Source: Purpureocillium takamizusanense (lineage: Eukaryota; Ascomycota; Sordariomycetes; Hypocreales; Ophiocordycipitaceae). From it: a stretch of 64,000 bases of DNA. Location of the stretch: NCBI RefSeq assembly GCF_022605165.1, contig NC_063068.1, positions 3,782,001 to 3,846,000 on the forward strand, given 5' to 3'. The position numbers and the translations under genes are program-made. The notes beneath the pieces are model-generated. The model ran no database searches. It saw nothing but the letters and a program-made list of their open reading frames with translations, and was not told where the DNA came from. Every line of letters starts with the position of its first letter. Positions within the stretch are counted from its first letter, which is position 1. Shown here one piece after another: positions 47,051-58,236 of the stretch.

Positions 47051-47341
47051 TTACAGACCGAGGGCTTTCTGCTCCTCTTTGAGGCGATCGCGCTTTGCCT
47101 TTGCGGCGGCCCTGTTCTCGGCTTGCATCTTGGAACGTTCCTCGCGCAAGCACTGGTTGACTTTGTCCTTGACGTCGTTGCAGCCGCCCGTTGCTTTGTG
47201 CATGAATCCTTGGGCATGGCACTGCTCGAGCGCGGCAATGATTTCTTCACATGCTACGATGCGAGTCAGCGCAGGCGCGGGGCCGCATTTGAGATCAATC
47301 AACATACCTAGCGCATTTTTGGTGTGTAGGTGAGGATGCAT
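47051..47341 (-). CDS. CMC2: COX assembly mitochondrial protein CMC2 (twin CX9C)
   Basis: A small intermembrane-space protein that helps assemble cytochrome c oxidase. It is imported by the Mia40 disulfide relay. Two exons, 47341-47308 and 47253-47051, give 78 residues. It starts [15 protein letters not shown], typical of Cmc2. The twin CX9C motifs are exact: [11 protein letters not shown], then [11 protein letters not shown] after a GFMHKATGG loop. The Lys/Glu-rich C-terminal tail ([19 protein letters not shown]) is also family-like. There is no cleavable presequence, as expected for this import route. It diverges from prefoldin subunit 2 across 353 bp. Confidence 0.92.
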   Translation of the reverse strand: MHPHLHTKNALGMLIDLKCGPAPALTRIVACEEIIAALEQCHAQGFMHKATGGCNDVKDKVNQCLREERSKMQAENRAAAKAKRDRLKEEQKALGL

Positions 47342-47694
47342 TTTGCGATGCAGTAGTTGATGCTCTGACGGGGTATTGTTGCGCTGGACGTGGACGAGCC
47401 TGATGACGAGACCGTTGCAAGGCCATCGGCGCGGGGGGAAAGTTCCAAAGGGACGGGAAACGATGGAAAATGCGCGGACCACCGCCAGGCAGTACCCACA
47501 GTGGTGGCTTTTAGTGGGCACAGTGTTGGATTTGTACGGCCCGGGGCTGCTCGCCTCGCCCGCCAACCCACGCCCAGCAAGCTAAAACGACGACTCTCAA
47601 GCAGGCAGCTTCAATTTCACCCGTCAGCCTTCCCCTACTCGCAAGTCGACTGACATTGCGTCATCGCCCAAGGTGCGCCGTGCGACATCGCATC
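47342..47694. promoter_or_regulatory. Divergent promoter CMC2/prefoldin 2
   Basis: 353 bp between two opposing start codons, shared by a mitochondrial assembly factor and a chaperone subunit. No gene was seen. Confidence 0.5.
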
Positions 47695-48336
47695 ATGTCT
47701 TCAGAGCAGCAGGCAACGCCTGCCAAGAAGCAGCAGGGTGTGTGCGCCAGGGAGCTCACAAGCTTCACGTTCGCTCCCGCACCTCAGCCGCGCTCAGTAC
47801 ACTAACTTCGGGCAGATCTTCAGGCTACATACTCCAACTACAAAAACACGCTGCAGCAGATAGCCCAAAAGATTGGTGATATCGAGCAGGAGGCTGAAGA
47901 GCACAAGTACGCCGTCCCCATGTTCAGTCCAGAGTCGCCCGCTTCAATGCTCCATGGACCGCGGGGTCTCCCCCCCTTCCCGTATTCGGGATTGCTCGCC
48001 GGAAAGCAAGTTTCAAAGGATTCCACCGCTCACAAAGCATTCTTCACTAGGCTTGTTCTTGAGACACTGGAGCCGCTCGCGGAGGACCGCAAGTGCTTCC
48101 GACTGATCAACGGTGTGCTGGTTGAGAGGACTGTCAAAGATGTCGTCCCGGCCCTTAAGACGAACCAAGATGGCCTAAGGAAGGTCCTGGATGACCTGGT
48201 AAAGCAGTACAAGACGAAACAAGATGAGCTGGACAAATGGAAGGTTCGCTCATCTCCGCTTTCGAACCCCCCGTCTGGATGCGGGCTGACATCGAATTTG
48301 CAGAAAAAGAACAATGTTCAGGTAGTGCAACAATGA
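47695..48336 (+). CDS. GIM4: Prefoldin subunit 2 (Gim4)
   Basis: A beta-type subunit of the hexameric prefoldin chaperone, which passes nascent actin and tubulin to the CCT chaperonin. Four exons, 47695-47737, 47816-47906, 48051-48243 and 48304-48336, give 119 residues. The coiled-coil/hairpin layout is typical: DLQATYSNYKNTLQQIAQKI, then LVLETLEPLAEDRKCFRLINGVL and a second helix, KTNQDGLRKVLDDLVKQY. The last exon adds only ten residues (KKNNVQVVQQ). Intron 2 is 144 nt, and a CACTAACT branch site is visible in intron 1. Confidence 0.92.
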
Positions 48337-51300
48337 GCTGTGATAGCTAGGGTGGCATCAGGAAAAGGAGTTGAGCACTCATATACTGGCCTCGTCCATA
48401 CATCATCACTGGTGACGGATGGAGCCTACCACTTTGGTACCATTGACATGGGACTGACTGCAATCCTTGCGCTAAGGCAAAGGCTCGCAACACTGCATTA
48501 CTCTGGCAAATGAATGTCAGGTCACCCTGTCAAGTCACGGCTTCCCGAGTCCCTGCATTGTCATAGCCAAGCGCAAATCGGAATGCAAGGATACAGATAC
48601 TTCGTATAGGAGAGAGACTCTCCACGACATGTTAAATTGTTAGACCTGGCGTTGTGTCAGCTGGCATCGGTGCGTTGTACCTCGCATGGCGTGGACGCAA
48701 TGGGGCCTGGCGACAAGGGCGCCTCGATGCCCAACAGCAACCGGTACACGATCACATTTGGTCGCGATGTGGCGACGCAGCTTTGGGAGTCGTCCATGCG
48801 ACCGCCAATTCCGTGGTCCCTTGCGGTATGTCGTTCCCAACAACGACATTCGCGTCCCGCTTTGAAATGAAGAGATGTTCACCAGGACTCTCAAGATTCT
48901 CGAAATTGACAAAGGAGTGAACGTACCGCTGCTAATTGCCGTGCCGGGCTTCCTGGAATATAGGTACCGATCCAACGACGCGCGCACCCTGGCGTGGCAT
49001 ATGAATATTAAGGAGGGGTAACAACACACCATGAAATTGACATGTCACGAACGATTGATGCAAGCTTCCCCCACGCCATCCGGCGTAACAATACCAACCG
49101 CTCGTCATTGACCTTGAAATCCACTCATAGAGAAGAAAGCCAAGCATTCTGGCATCGTCCCGGTCACAACACCAGGGTCTGTTGGACAGGAGTCACTTCT
49201 GCAATCAAACCACCACACACCCCGTTGTTGCCTATGCCTGGATCAGACTAGCAGCTGTATTGAAGGGATTCACCGCAGGCTACGAGCAGACCAGTTCAAT
49301 GGCAAAAACTGTGGTAATGGCGGCGAAAACCTATCTGTAATACTGTGTGCTTATTCTATCAGGTGGACGACACGGATTAAGACACGATATTTGGCGCCCG
49401 CTGGGTTAATCAGCTCACCCTGATGCCGTACTTCCTACCCGCAATGCACTCGGGCATGCTCCATATGTAACGACGAATTGGCGTCACGATAGCATGCATG
49501 AGAGGCGGCACATACTAGGTGTTCGCACGTCTTTCCGTGGCCGGGAAAAACGTGGTTGTACTAGTAGTTGTTAGGGCGACTGCCTGAGCAATGGCTGAGG
49601 CCAACAACGCTGTTGGGATCATGGCACGCTGGCGAGGGAAGCGCAATGACGGATACGCTCACCCCCTCCTGGAAGGCAGCCACCACGGGATGCGCCTTTA
49701 CCACCAGGGTCACCATTGCATCCCAAAGAACCGTGGAGCTGAAGACGCACTTTGGTAAGATGGGTTCAGCCAGCTGTGCCAGAGTCACGTACATTCGGTT
49801 TCCTTCGCAATCGCTTCAGTGTCCTGTCAGCTCGCAACCCGGCGGCTGCCTAGGCCGGTCGGCATCCGCTTCGCGAAACTACTCGGTGTATCCAGTGATA
49901 TGGACGCAGCTACCGCCGCTGCGGTGTGAGGACAGGTGGCGTCAGTGCTTGAGCATCTGCGGCTAGGGTGATAGGTACTTGGTAGAGGCAAGTCAATATA
50001 AGGGCTTCGCCATCCTAGGCAAACCCATTGCGTCGTCAGCAATATCTCTATGCACCCTATATGATTGGGGAGATCCTCCGCTCCAAAGCGGAAACTTTGG
50101 AAGGACGTAGACCCCAGTGGTTCATGGCCCTGCAAGGCATGGGGGGCTTTACTTGACGACGCAGTAGATGATGTACAGGACTGCGAATCATTCCTAGAAC
50201 CAACATGGCTATAAGACCCGGCGGGTGACAATTGGTTCCCATTCTACTTTAGAGACTCGTGTTGGATGGTCAGATCCTGGTGAGCGCTCGTGCGGGACTT
50301 CCAAGCTCTGTTTGTGATTCAAGGCCGCTTCCAAGCGTTGACGTCCACCTGTGGTCTTTGGACATGGTTCACCACCGTCGAGCTCGTGGTGGAGGATCTG
50401 CTCGCAAGTACGAGACATGTGAGAGGCTGGGTCGGATGATGGCAGTGAGAGGCAACGGAGCACTGCTAGATTGCCCCTGCTGAGCCCGACAAAGGTCGCC
50501 CTCAGGGCGGTAAGGAAGAGCTTTGAGAACCCCGCAAAGAGACTTTAGGTTTGCAACAGTATGCGGAAATGTATGGCAAAGCCAGTGCCATGCAGAAGCT
50601 GGTCGAGGCACACCGCCTGGACGTGCCTAAGACGGTGTCGACCTGGAGTTGGCGCGGCGCCATGGCATCGAATCCCTGCAGCTTAACCGCGGCTGGGAAA
50701 TGGTACGAGCAGCGAGGCCTGCCGAGGAGCGCATGGAACGATTGGACCGGGAGGGAGCCGAGACTCTGAAAGTTGCAGTACGCGGCGGCGTCGCAGCAGT
50801 GCGTGGTGGAAAATGGGCAAAAAGCCTCCAGATGCCGGAGCGCCCCCCCGCCGCCGAAACCGACCGCGGCGATGGATGCGGGAAGCTCTGGGCCGCAAAG
50901 GGGTTAGCCTCCCCTTGAGACTTGGGACGACAAGTCCGTTGAATACGTGCATACGTTTTTGCGGCTTATCGATAAGGACAAGCTGGGTCTAGGCGGGCAA
51001 CAAAACAGCCCACCCCGTTGCTTTTTTAGGGCAGCGGCTGGCTTGCAAGGGCTGGGGCAGGCGGTTTTGTTGTGTTTTGGGTGCTGCTAGCGTTGTTGAC
51101 TGCAAGCTGCAGCCCTTCTGAAGCCCAAGCTAACGTGAGGTGAGGTGGGTATTAGCCTCACCTCCTCGCCGTCAAGCGTCAGCCTTCCTCTTCCCTCCTG
51201 CAAAATAACCCCACGTCTACCTCATCCAATCCACCTCACCCGCCCAGCCATCCATCGTCGTGCGCTGCGACCCGACCCATGCACCGCCTGCTGCTGCTGG

Positions 51301-52557
51301 TGCCGCCCCGAACGAACGCCGCCGATACGCTCGCTTGCTGAGATCCAGCAGGCCGTGAGACGGAAACCCGACTGCGACGCACGTACTGTACGTATCAGTT
51401 TTCAGTTCCCCGATGCTTAGTCGAACCCCCAAGCACACACGCATGCGCTGCTGCATTGGTTGGCGACCCAGCCAGCTCCGGTCCGGGCGCGCGCACCAAG
51501 CAAGGCTTCGCAAGGCGTGAGCCACAGACACACCAAACAAGCAGCGCCGATGCGCCTCTGTGTAACATCACCTCCGCCGTCGCAATCCGCCGTCGCGACG
51601 CCTTGTCTTGTCTCTGGCGCGCGCGCCTGCTCTCCCTCCCTGTCCGACTGCCCGACTGTCCGCCTGCCCGCCGTGCCGTACCCGTCGCTCCTGTCGCGGC
51701 CCCAGGTCCCCCGTGTCCCCCTCCCTGCTGTCCCTTGCCCCCCCTTAGTCCCCGAACGCACGCCCCTCACGAGTCGCGCGGACGGTGCATTTCCCCAGTC
51801 GTCGTTGGGCCAAGGCCCGGTTGGCTGGCCGGCCGGCTGGCTCTCTGGCGTCGCAGAAACCAGAACGGCTTGGTTATTCTTGTTTGGCGACGGACGTGCT
51901 GTGCTCTGCCACCGCGGTCACCGCCCCGCGTGGTCCATCGTATACGCACTGTCGGCGCGCGCACACACGCTCACCCAACGAACGGATGCTGACGCCTGGA
52001 TGTAGGCATTAGTAGAAGCTTTTGCCGCTGCCTTGTTGGTGGTCGCTCGCTCGGTCACTCGCTCGCTCGCACGCACGCCTGCCTGCTTGCTTTGCTCGCT
52101 TGATCCGTTGCAGGCCCAATCCCGAATCAACCACCCCCTCTTCACCCCTCCGGGCCGGGCATCTGTCTCCCAACCCACCCACCAAGTCCGGGCCGGTGAC
52201 CCCAGGCCCTGGTGCCCCATATCCGCCCAAAGACATCACGTCACCGGGCCAAGCCCACTTCACCGTCTTGACAGGACGCGCCCCGAGACCTCGGGCCAGG
52301 GACCAGCCAACGTGCCTCGACCTACCTGGCTCGCGATCCATCGCCTGCCGTCACGATTGACGCAGCTCCTGCATCCCGGCATCTGGAACATCCCACACCA
52401 CACCCCCTCCCAGGGTCGGATACTTGCAAGCCCTACCTTACCCTCTTTGCAACGTGGCCAGGGGGACACATCATCACCAGCCCGGTTGTGACAGCCTGAA
52501 GCAGTCTTGCCATCTACCACACGGACGGACGCTAGCACCCGCTGCAGGTAGCCAAAT
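48337..52557. other. 4.2 kb stretch without a recognisable gene
   Basis: No frame here matches a known protein. A 58-codon minus-strand segment (48928-48752) preceded by an acceptor-like TTAGCAG looks mildly gene-like, but it has no convincing partner exon. The part from about 51.1 kb onward is C/T-rich and is probably the promoter and 5' UTR of HAP3. A short inverted repeat lies at 51137-51164. Nothing else was recognised. Confidence 0.5.
51137..51164. repeat. 9-bp inverted repeat
   Basis: GAGGTGAGG (51137-51145) pairs perfectly with CCTCACCTC (51156-51164) across ten bases. It lies about 1.4 kb before the HAP3 start codon. If transcribed it would form a GC-rich hairpin. As DNA it is a two-fold symmetric site. 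Confidence 0.55.
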
Positions 52558-53482
52558 ATGTCCGATTCCCCCCAATCTCCTCCCAAGGACGTCGACCATG
52601 GCGCACAGTCACCAGACGAGGAAGGACAAATGAACGAGAATCAAGACCCACAGTCGGCCAACCCGGGGAGCTATGAGTTCGAGGGCGTTAAAGAACAGGA
52701 TCGGTGGCTGCCCATAGCCAATGGTAAGTCCTCGTCTCCCTTGGGGCCAAACCGTGATTTGTTCGTCCCGTCTCGTCTTTCGTCCCATCGCTCTAGCCTC
52801 GCATATCGCCCAGCATGGCTCACGATTCGTCCGCCAACGCGGCCGGCACACCCTGCGACCCAAAAACCGATCGGGCCAACGAACTTGATGCTAACATACG
52901 TAATTTTGCACCAGTCGCTCGAATCATGAAGAACGCCCTTCCGGACAATGCCAAGATAGCAAAGGAAGCCAAAGAGTGCATGCAGGAGTGCGTGAGTGAG
53001 TTCATCTCTTTCATCACGAGTGAAGGTAAGCCGCCTCCAGAACTCAAATCTCACTCATCCTGGCAATGATGCCTGACCACCAGCGTCTATTCAGCCTCGG
53101 AAAAGTGCCAGCAAGAGAAGCGAAAGACCGTCAATGGCGAAGATATCCTGTTCGCCATGACGTCGCTCGGCTTCGAGAACTACGCCGAGGCGCTCAAAGT
53201 CTACCTTTCCAAGTATCGCGAGGTAAGCCGTCTCCTTTCTCACGGTGATGGCCTCGCCACTCATACCCAAAGCAGCAACAGAACCAGTCCAACAGAGAGC
53301 GTGTCATGGAGAATTCGTGGGGTGGCTCAATGATTCCCGGCGAGAAGGGCGAGCCATCGGCCGCCGGTACAGAATATGCCACCGCCGAGGGCGCTACCGG
53401 TGCCGACGGCAGCGCAGACCCCAACTACATGTACGGCTCGCATCCCGCTCATAACGGTGCCGGTGCTGCGGAAGGATACTGA
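52558..53482 (+). CDS. HAP3: CCAAT-binding factor subunit HAP3 (NF-YB)
   Basis: The histone-fold subunit of the heterotrimeric CCAAT-binding complex (NF-Y), which pairs with Hap5 and Hap2 and, in filamentous fungi, cooperates with HapX in iron regulation. Four exons, 52558-52723, 52915-53025, 53095-53222 and 53273-53482, give 204 residues. An acidic N-terminus of about 45 residues precedes the histone fold (about 48-135): [60 protein letters not shown], then [12 protein letters not shown]. The C-terminal tail is Gly/Ala-rich. The last acceptor is a tandem AAG-CAG, so one Gln may vary. The 191-nt first intron is long for this window. Confidence 0.94.
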
Positions 53483-54688
53483 GTGAAATGGGGCCCCCTC
53501 GCTTGCTCGAGAGGAGTGTTGCGACGACCGCGCAATACGAGCGGCCTGTATGCCTGACCGACCTGTGCCTCTGGTTTCGGACTCCGATCGGCGACTTAGC
53601 CGCAAGTGGTGGACGCGGGTGTGTACGGATTTCTTTGTATCTGATGTACGAATATAGGCGGTGCCTATGATACTGTGCCCCCCGGTACCGGAATGGGATA
53701 TGCTGCGGCAGACGGGGTATATCTCTGTGGGCGGGCGGTTTTGGTTAGGACGTGAGTCGTCCTTGAAAGGGACCGGCATCCTGCCGTTATCTGCGACCGC
53801 TTCATACCTGAAGCATAGGTTCTTCACCGTTCTCTTTGGCCTTAACAGCGGGCTTTGGAGCAGTCCTGAGCGGCGCGCTTGTCGCTCCCCCGACTAGCCG
53901 GGTGCGGGACGAGGTCGGCCGACACCAGTTTACAAATCAAATGCTTGGACTTACTTCTAGTTGGCGTCGAGACTGGCAAGTACCATCGGCACCGACTCCA
54001 CTATGTTCACAAACAGGTCAGCCATTTCTCGAATGCTGAAGGTGTGGGCGCCTAAGTTGCGGGCATAGCAATAGGGGCCGTGTGAAACATGCGCCGCGTG
54101 TAGTGGACGCAAGACATCTACCTTGGGGCGGCTGACTTAGTATGAGCCACAAGGTGCATCAAATGTCCGATTGTGTGACAATGCTCCCGCGTCTGTGTCA
54201 TGGGCACACACGTATTGTACGAGTGTTGTCGGGCTCCTCTCGTCTTGGAGTAAAGCGATGACGAGGCGCGAGCTACTAGCGCGCCGCCCCACATTGTCTC
54301 GTTCTTTGGTGCACCGTGGAGGGGGCAGAGACGGCTGTCGGGCACGTGCTGCGCCCCACTCTGAGTCCCCTCAAAAAACCCTTCCCAGTTCATGGGAAGG
54401 AAAATGCCAGCCCAGCACTCTACATCGTCACCGTTTGTTTTTGCCCTTGCGCAACCAACCCCCCCTCAAGGCCGCCATCGTCAATTTCAACAAAGCCTAC
54501 CCTGCCGCCTGGAAAGCAACGCTCTTGGGGCGTATCTCATGACGCACCAGATCATGACCACCATCCTGCTCTACGCCTCCCCGCTGCAGACTGTTCATTC
54601 CAACCGCAATTTTTAGGCAGCGCCCGCCAGATCGTCAACACCGGTCGACCGTTAAGGCGCCGCAGGTGCACCGAAATAGGCGTCGTCG
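53483..54688. other. Intergenic region HAP3/RRN3
   Basis: 1.2 kb between two plus-strand genes, holding the HAP3 3' UTR and the RRN3 promoter and 5' UTR. No gene was recognised on either strand. Confidence 0.5.
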
Positions 54689-56749
54689 ATGCGACCATTC
54701 GAACCGCAGGCGAGGGCTCTTGCCGGCCCTGCAATCAAAAGCTCCACGCCGGTCAAATCAATACTGAAACCAACCTCAGTCTTGGGTAGGAGAAAGGAGT
54801 TGCACGATGCTTCTGTCGACTTGCCGGAGCCGTTAGACAGTCCCACCAAGCGTCGCAAAGTGTTTTTCGACGAAATAAAGAACGTTACATACGAAGTTGG
54901 CCGGAGGACGATGAACGACGTCAAATTGGAAGTGCGGTCGGCACTTGAGGAACACCTGCGAGGCAACGATGGCCAGTACGACATGCTCAAAGAACTCTTC
55001 GCAAACGACAAGCAAAGATACTTGCCACCAGTCGTTGGCGAGGAGGACGACACCTTGAAGCCTCACGAGCTGCAAGTGTATGTCATGGCGCTGACCAGCT
55101 GCGTTCCCATACTGAAGGGCAAGGAATGCAACGGCCTGGTCAAGACCATCCTACATTGTTCGTGGCTGGGTCGCGATGCTGCCTTCACCCAAGTTTTCAC
55201 CCATTTTTTGGCTGCGTTGGTTAGCGCCCAAGGCTCCTATCTTGTGCCCGTCCTGTCGACCATGGTTGAGAAGTTCCGTGACACCAGCCCGTCGTCCTGG
55301 TCCGTCCCCGACTTCCCCGACGTTAGCCGGGAGACGATGCGCGAACGCCTGCATTCGAGTATCCGATACCTGCTGCAGATGTTCCCGTCAGCAGTGGCAG
55401 TATTGGAGAACCTACTGGGCGCCAAGTTTCCATTTCCTGACGAGTCGGTGCGGATACACATGGCATATATCCACAATTTGCTCCACGTCAAGGACTACGT
55501 GCCGGACCTACGGGACGAAATACTTGACCTCATTCTCAATAGAGTTGTCAAGATCGATTCGCAGATGCAGGTAGACCTGGAGGACCTCGACGACGATGTC
55601 ACCGCCGCCGTTATGTACGCGCTGCGGGAAAACCAACAACGATTGTCCGGCTTGGAAGATGATTATTCCGATGAGAGCGACAATGAATCGGTGGACAGTG
55701 ACGACCTGGACTACGATCAAGAGGCGGCCAGAATCAAGACTGTCAAGGAAAGTGTCGAGAAGATGGATGCAGTGCTGGACACCCTCTTCAGCTTCTACAC
55801 TCCGCATTTCCTGAACCCAGGATCCGACAAGGCGTTCGATATGTTCACCATCATCCTCCGCGAGTTCGATCACATTGTCTTACCGACTTACAAGTCGAGA
55901 CACACGCAATTCCTCATCTTCCACTTTGCGCAACAGCACGAGCGACTTACGGACGCGTTCTGTGGCCAGCTGATTGCGACAGCCTTCCAAGGAAACACCC
56001 CCAACGTGCTGAAGCAAGCTGCTGCGGCCTATTTGGCGAGTTTCGTTGCCAGAGGCGCACATGTACCTGGGAGCCTGGTGCGGACTATGTTCATGCTTCT
56101 TATCCACCACCTTGAGCAGTATCGGAAAAAGTACGAGCCTCTCTGTCGTGGCCCGGACTTGAAGCGGTTCCACCCTTACTACTCTCTTGTGCAAGCAACA
56201 CTCTACATCTTTTGCTTTCGCTGGCAAGACCTGGTGGTATCCGCACCGGAGGTGGTCGACCCTGAGGACCCGGCGTCGTACATTGGGCAAGACCTAGAGT
56301 GGGTGGGATCCTCGCGGAAGGATCTCTCCATCCAAATCTTCGGCAAGCTGAACCCGCTGAAGGTGTGCGCCCCGGTCATTGTGGAGGAGTTCGCCAAGCT
56401 TGCGCACCGGCTTAACTTCATGTACATCTACCCCTTGGTGGAGAGCAACAAGCGCGTCCGACTTACGCAATACCTTTCGGCTACGTACGCCACGGGCGGT
56501 GCGTTGCGGGACTCGGGTTATGAAGCGCAGGGCGAAAGCTTCCATCAGCTGGACCCATACTTCCCATTCGACCCATACCAATTGCCTATCAGCAAGCGAT
56601 GGCTTGCTGACGACTACGTGCACTGGAAGTCTGTGCCTGGGTTGAACGCAGACGACGATGACGATGACAGCGACGAGATGGATGACGACGAAGATGGCGA
56701 CATTGAAGAGGGCACGGCGACGGACAGTGAAGTCGATGATTTCGAGTGA
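54689..56749 (+). CDS. RRN3: RNA polymerase I initiation factor RRN3 (TIF-IA)
   Basis: Rrn3 binds RNA polymerase I and makes it competent to start rRNA transcription. It is a main target of growth control. This is the only complete intronless gene in the window: one frame of 686 residues. An in-frame TAG lies 12 nt before the ATG, which fixes the start unless a 5' intron exists. The HEAT-like helical body carries family text such as YVMALTSCVPILKGKECNGLVKTI (in part), MVEKFRD, VRIHMAYIHNLLHVKDYVPD, ILREFDHIVLPTYKSRHTQF and YYSLVQATLYIFCFRW. An acidic loop (about 320-345) is typical and is a phosphorylated region in relatives. The C-terminus is a long Asp/Glu run. Confidence 0.94.
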   Translation: MRPFEPQARALAGPAIKSSTPVKSILKPTSVLGRRKELHDASVDLPEPLDSPTKRRKVFFDEIKNVTYEVGRRTMNDVKLEVRSALEEHLRGNDGQYDMLKELFANDKQRYLPPVVGEEDDTLKPHELQVYVMALTSCVPILKGKECNGLVKTILHCSWLGRDAAFTQVFTHFLAALVSAQGSYLVPVLSTMVEKFRDTSPSSWSVPDFPDVSRETMRERLHSSIRYLLQMFPSAVAVLENLLGAKFPFPDESVRIHMAYIHNLLHVKDYVPDLRDEILDLILNRVVKIDSQMQVDLEDLDDDVTAAVMYALRENQQRLSGLEDDYSDESDNESVDSDDLDYDQEAARIKTVKESVEKMDAVLDTLFSFYTPHFLNPGSDKAFDMFTIILREFDHIVLPTYKSRHTQFLIFHFAQQHERLTDAFCGQLIATAFQGNTPNVLKQAAAAYLASFVARGAHVPGSLVRTMFMLLIHHLEQYRKKYEPLCRGPDLKRFHPYYSLVQATLYIFCFRWQDLVVSAPEVVDPEDPASYIGQDLEWVGSSRKDLSIQIFGKLNPLKVCAPVIVEEFAKLAHRLNFMYIYPLVESNKRVRLTQYLSATYATGGALRDSGYEAQGESFHQLDPYFPFDPYQLPISKRWLADDYVHWKSVPGLNADDDDDDSDEMDDDEDGDIEEGTATDSEVDDFE

Positions 56750-58236
56750 AGCGTATCAAGAGGGTGTGTCAGTGTGTGCGGTGTTGTACGAGCCTTTCAC
56801 GCGGCGACGTTGAGCCAGGGCTGGAGGACTATCTACTACCAGTTGGTATACGGGCGTGCATATAGCGAGGAGTTGGACATGGGAGCCGCTCACAAACGGC
56901 GGCTGATTTGTTGTACGTATGCACATACTAGCTAGCGGGCCACGTTTAGCCGTGCTTTCAATCTTGCATTTTCCATGACGGGCGTCCCCAGCACCAGAAG
57001 CAGTGATACGTAGCCGCAATACGACCACCAGGGTCTCCAGCGCGGGGCCCTCTCCATTGAGATATAACTAGATAAGTTAGCTCGCCGGGGCGGCGGGCCC
57101 TGTCAGCGCGTGGGACGGAGAATTTATGCTTCAGGCTGTACTTGGTAGTTCCATCAATCAGGGCCACAGCTCGGCTTGTCCAGCAGGGCGGGAAAAAGCC
57201 ACACTTGCGAGTTCGGCGACTACTGTGGCTCTCCTACCCGGCGGTTCGGGAGCCCTCCGCGACAATGAATGGCAGGCGGCATCGCTCTCTGGGCCCGGCT
57301 TTGGTGTCGCGGCCAGCTCGCGGGTTCGACGCCACGAGGGCGACCATGATGCTGCGTGTCGCATCATCCAACAACAACAACAACTTGTTCAGCAAGCGCA
57401 GGCAAAGACGACAACCTGACTTGCATAGTGCGATACCCATGACAGGGAGAATAACTAATTGCTTGAGCGCCGCCGCAGTTGGCACGATAACAACGACGAG
57501 ACGAACCGCCCCGTGTAAGCGACGAGACAGACCTGCCTGCCTCTCACTCAGCCCAGCATGACGCCGTCCGAAGATGAAACAGGTAGAGGTCATGCGTCGT
57601 CTTCGTCTTTTGACACTGGGAAGAAGACCAAGAGACGGTCTGAAGGACGGCGGACGCAGTCGCCGCGCGAAAGTCGTGAGTTCTTGTGCCTGGTTATTAT
57701 TGAGTTCATACCGGGGTCACGTCACCATCCTATCGCTTCTCGCTGGCGGCGAGGCCGAGCGCATGGCGGTGGCGTTACAAGTTTCCCGTTGCTTGCTGGC
57801 GTCGCTGACGGGGGGTTTTTCTTGGTTTGCTACTGCTGCTGCTGCTGCTGCTGCAACGCCGTTGAACCGCGCCGTCCCTTCCCCCCCACCACATTTGACG
57901 ATTTGAGTTGGCAGGCGTGTGTTTGTCACAGTGACGCCCGGCGACCAGGAATGATTCCATCCCCATGCCCCCTTGTTGTTCGCCCACGCACGTCGAGGGC
58001 TCTCGCCCTTTACACGTCTGTGGATCGCCTCTCGGTCATGCCGTCGTCTCATGGTCCTCAGCCGTGGGCTGGCTGGCTGGCTGGCTGGCATCATCGCCTC
58101 CCCCTGTCCCTTCGCCTCGCCTCGCCTCCTCCTTGAACACCTCCCCCCCATCCCGCCCCTGATCCGTCTTCGATCATCTTGATGCATCTCTTTCCCACCA
58201 TCTGCATCTCACAACTGCCGCCATCTGCCGCCCAGA
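56750..58236. promoter_or_regulatory. Upstream region of the bZIP gene
   Basis: 1.49 kb between RRN3 and the bZIP start. It carries a (CTG)n run near 57833-57855 and a GGCT/CTGG run near 58066-58092. The last 250 bp are C/T-rich like a 5' leader. No gene was recognised. Confidence 0.5.

Noticed and set aside
48752..48928. 58-codon minus-strand segment preceded by an acceptor-like TTAGCAG
   Set aside because: Too short to be significant, with no upstream exon found in phase and no recognisable domain.
57558..58136. 192-codon plus-strand frame before the bZIP gene, considered as its 5' exon
   Set aside because: The text is low-complexity and includes the CTG and GGCT repeats. The bZIP start at 58237 has a complete N-terminus without it, and no splice joining them was needed.
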